This document shows positions 5,757 through 6,518 of a stretch of DNA of 6,518 nt, in pieces. The stretch comes from Aquificaceae bacterium (GTDB lineage Bacteria; Aquificota; Aquificia; Aquificales; Aquificaceae), in the NCBI GenBank assembly GCA_015487535.1, contig WFPN01000037.1, positions 1 to 6,518 on the forward strand. The letters are read 5' to 3'. Position numbers and translations under genes: made by a program. The stretch's first letter is position 1. Every line of letters begins with the position of its first letter. The notes beneath the pieces were generated by a model that saw only the letters and a program-made list of their open reading frames with translations, did not search any database and was not told where the DNA came from.

Positions 5757-6325
5757 AGGCTCTCGAGTATTTTAAACCTTTCCAGGGCTTTCCTTTTAAG
5801 CTCCTCGTCCCCGCTCTTCTTTAAAAACTCCTCGAGGTCTTTCTCAAGCTCTTTAAACCTCTTCTCCTGAACCTCCTGGCTCTCGGTCTTCTCCCCCTGG
5901 AGCTTGTGTCCTCCCTCCATCAGGCCCTCGGGGATATACCAGTCCCTCACGTAGGTAAAGCCTCTCTTCGCAAGCTGGAAGCCGAGCCTCGAGAGGGCGG
6001 GAGGGATACCCTTCTTCAGCTCCTCCACGGTCTTCAGATCCTCGAAGTACTCTATGAAGAGCCTCCCAGTGTGAGGAGAGAAAAGGTCGAGTATCTTTTC
6101 CTCCAGCTCGGTTCCGTATATGTCTTTGCTGAGGCCGAAGAGTTCTATCCAGTCTCTGTAGTGCTCCCTTCCCAGAAAGAGCTTCACGTGCAATAAAAGC
6201 CTGCCTTCAAGGAATAGATCCAGATTGAACTCCTGAGCGAACCTCCCGCCCTTGACCTCCGCTTTAAGGATCTTTCCGTTCTCTATCTCAACGCCCTTTT
6301 TGAGCTTCTCTATCAGCTCCCTCAT
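5741..6325 (-). CDS. Hypothetical protein, possibly DUF1122-like
   Basis: Soluble protein of 194 residues that I cannot identify with certainty. There is no signal peptide or membrane segment. Residues 1-140 look like a compact alpha/beta domain with a beta-rich start (residues 19-51) and a distinctive stretch GFTYVRDWYIPEGLMEGGHK (121-140), rich in aromatic and glycine residues and likely conserved; it recalls DUF1122, a family of archaeal and thermophilic bacterial proteins of unknown function, but from memory only. Residues 143-194 are very rich in Glu and Lys and probably form a helix or coiled coil. The ATG at 6325 follows the preceding stop by four bases and has a GAGG about nine bases upstream. 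The end overlaps the exchanger gene by 16 bases, so the two should be cotranslated. No function is proposed. Confidence 0.8.
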   Translation of the reverse strand: MRELIEKLKKGVEIENGKILKAEVKGGRFAQEFNLDLFLEGRLLLHVKLFLGREHYRDWIELFGLSKDIYGTELEEKILDLFSPHTGRLFIEYFEDLKTVEELKKGIPPALSRLGFQLAKRGFTYVRDWYIPEGLMEGGHKLQGEKTESQEVQEKRFKELEKDLEEFLKKSGDEELKRKALERFKILESLWKRG

Positions 6326-6329
6326 GGAA

Positions 6330-6518
6330 TCAGCCCTCGTAAAGGAGCTTCATGAGGTCCTCTACCTCAACTCCGGGGAACTCCACCTCTTCCCTGCTGA
6401 AGAACTCTTCTATCTTCTTCCTTATAGGTTCTTTCTCGAAGGGAACTCCCTTTAGGCTCTCCTCAAGATCCCTCAGTGAGCTTTTGGGATAAAGTGTGAA
6501 GTCCCCGTATATCCTCAC
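6330..6518 (-). CDS. Unidentified protein, C-terminal end or whole small gene at window edge
   Basis: Open frame of 62 codons ending in TGA at 6332-6330. The last codon in the window is GTG (6518-6516), which could be a start or an internal valine, so it is unclear whether the gene is complete. The sequence reads RIYGDFTLYPKSSLRDLEES near its start, followed by acidic and basic residues and the ending EDLMKLLYEG. It is predicted to be soluble and partly helical, with no motif that I recognise. It is accepted as a gene because its composition matches its neighbours and because it stops four bases before the next start on the same strand, as expected for the first visible member of the exchanger operon. 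Confidence 0.6.
   Translation of the reverse strand: MRIYGDFTLYPKSSLRDLEESLKGVPFEKEPIRKKIEEFFSREEVEFPGVEVEDLMKLLYEG

Overview
The window looks like chromosomal core sequence from a hyperthermophilic bacterium of the Aquificae (Aquifex/Hydrogenobacter/Thermocrinis type). The primase, including its N-terminus and C-terminal architecture, closely resembles the Aquifex primase as I remember it. Codon use is rich in AGG (Arg) and ATA (Ile), proteins are rich in Lys and Glu, and genes are packed with overlaps or gaps of only a few bases. This assignment rests on recall of protein families, not on a search. Nothing mobile, no RNA gene, no CRISPR array and no long repeat was seen, and no gene-free stretch exceeds 60 bases.

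Layout. Positions 1-2929 hold a minus-strand block read purC -> dnaG -> rpoD: SAICAR synthetase, DNA primase, and the N-terminal third of the primary sigma factor, which runs off the left edge. It resembles the classic macromolecular-synthesis operon (rpsU-dnaG-rpoD in enterics) with purC in the first position. A 17-base gap (2930-2946) separates purC from a divergent plus-strand gene for a ten-helix transporter of the bile acid:sodium symporter (BASS) family (2947-3840). That gene meets the next minus-strand gene tail to tail, their stop codons sharing four bases.

Positions 3837-6518 hold a second minus-strand block, read from the right: the end of an unidentified protein, a 194-residue hypothetical protein, a CaCA-family Na+/Ca2+-type exchanger, a 70-residue AtpZ/AtpI-like membrane protein, and a DUF481-type outer-membrane beta-barrel protein. 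The first four are joined by a 4-base gap, a 16-base overlap and a 4-base ATGA overlap, which implies cotranscription and translational coupling. The barrel gene may also have its own promoter.

How the genes work together. The left block couples replication priming and transcription initiation to purine synthesis. In the right block the tight pairing of a cation exchanger with an AtpZ-like protein, a family linked to Mg2+/Ca2+ handling near F-type ATP synthase, hints at a divalent-cation function. Several genes (purC, the BASS gene, the DUF481 gene, possibly dnaG) lack a well-placed Shine-Dalgarno and have TATAAT-like boxes 3-11 bases before the start codon, suggesting leaderless or nearly leaderless mRNAs. 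I see no convincing novel defence or mobile system; the points of interest are organisational.
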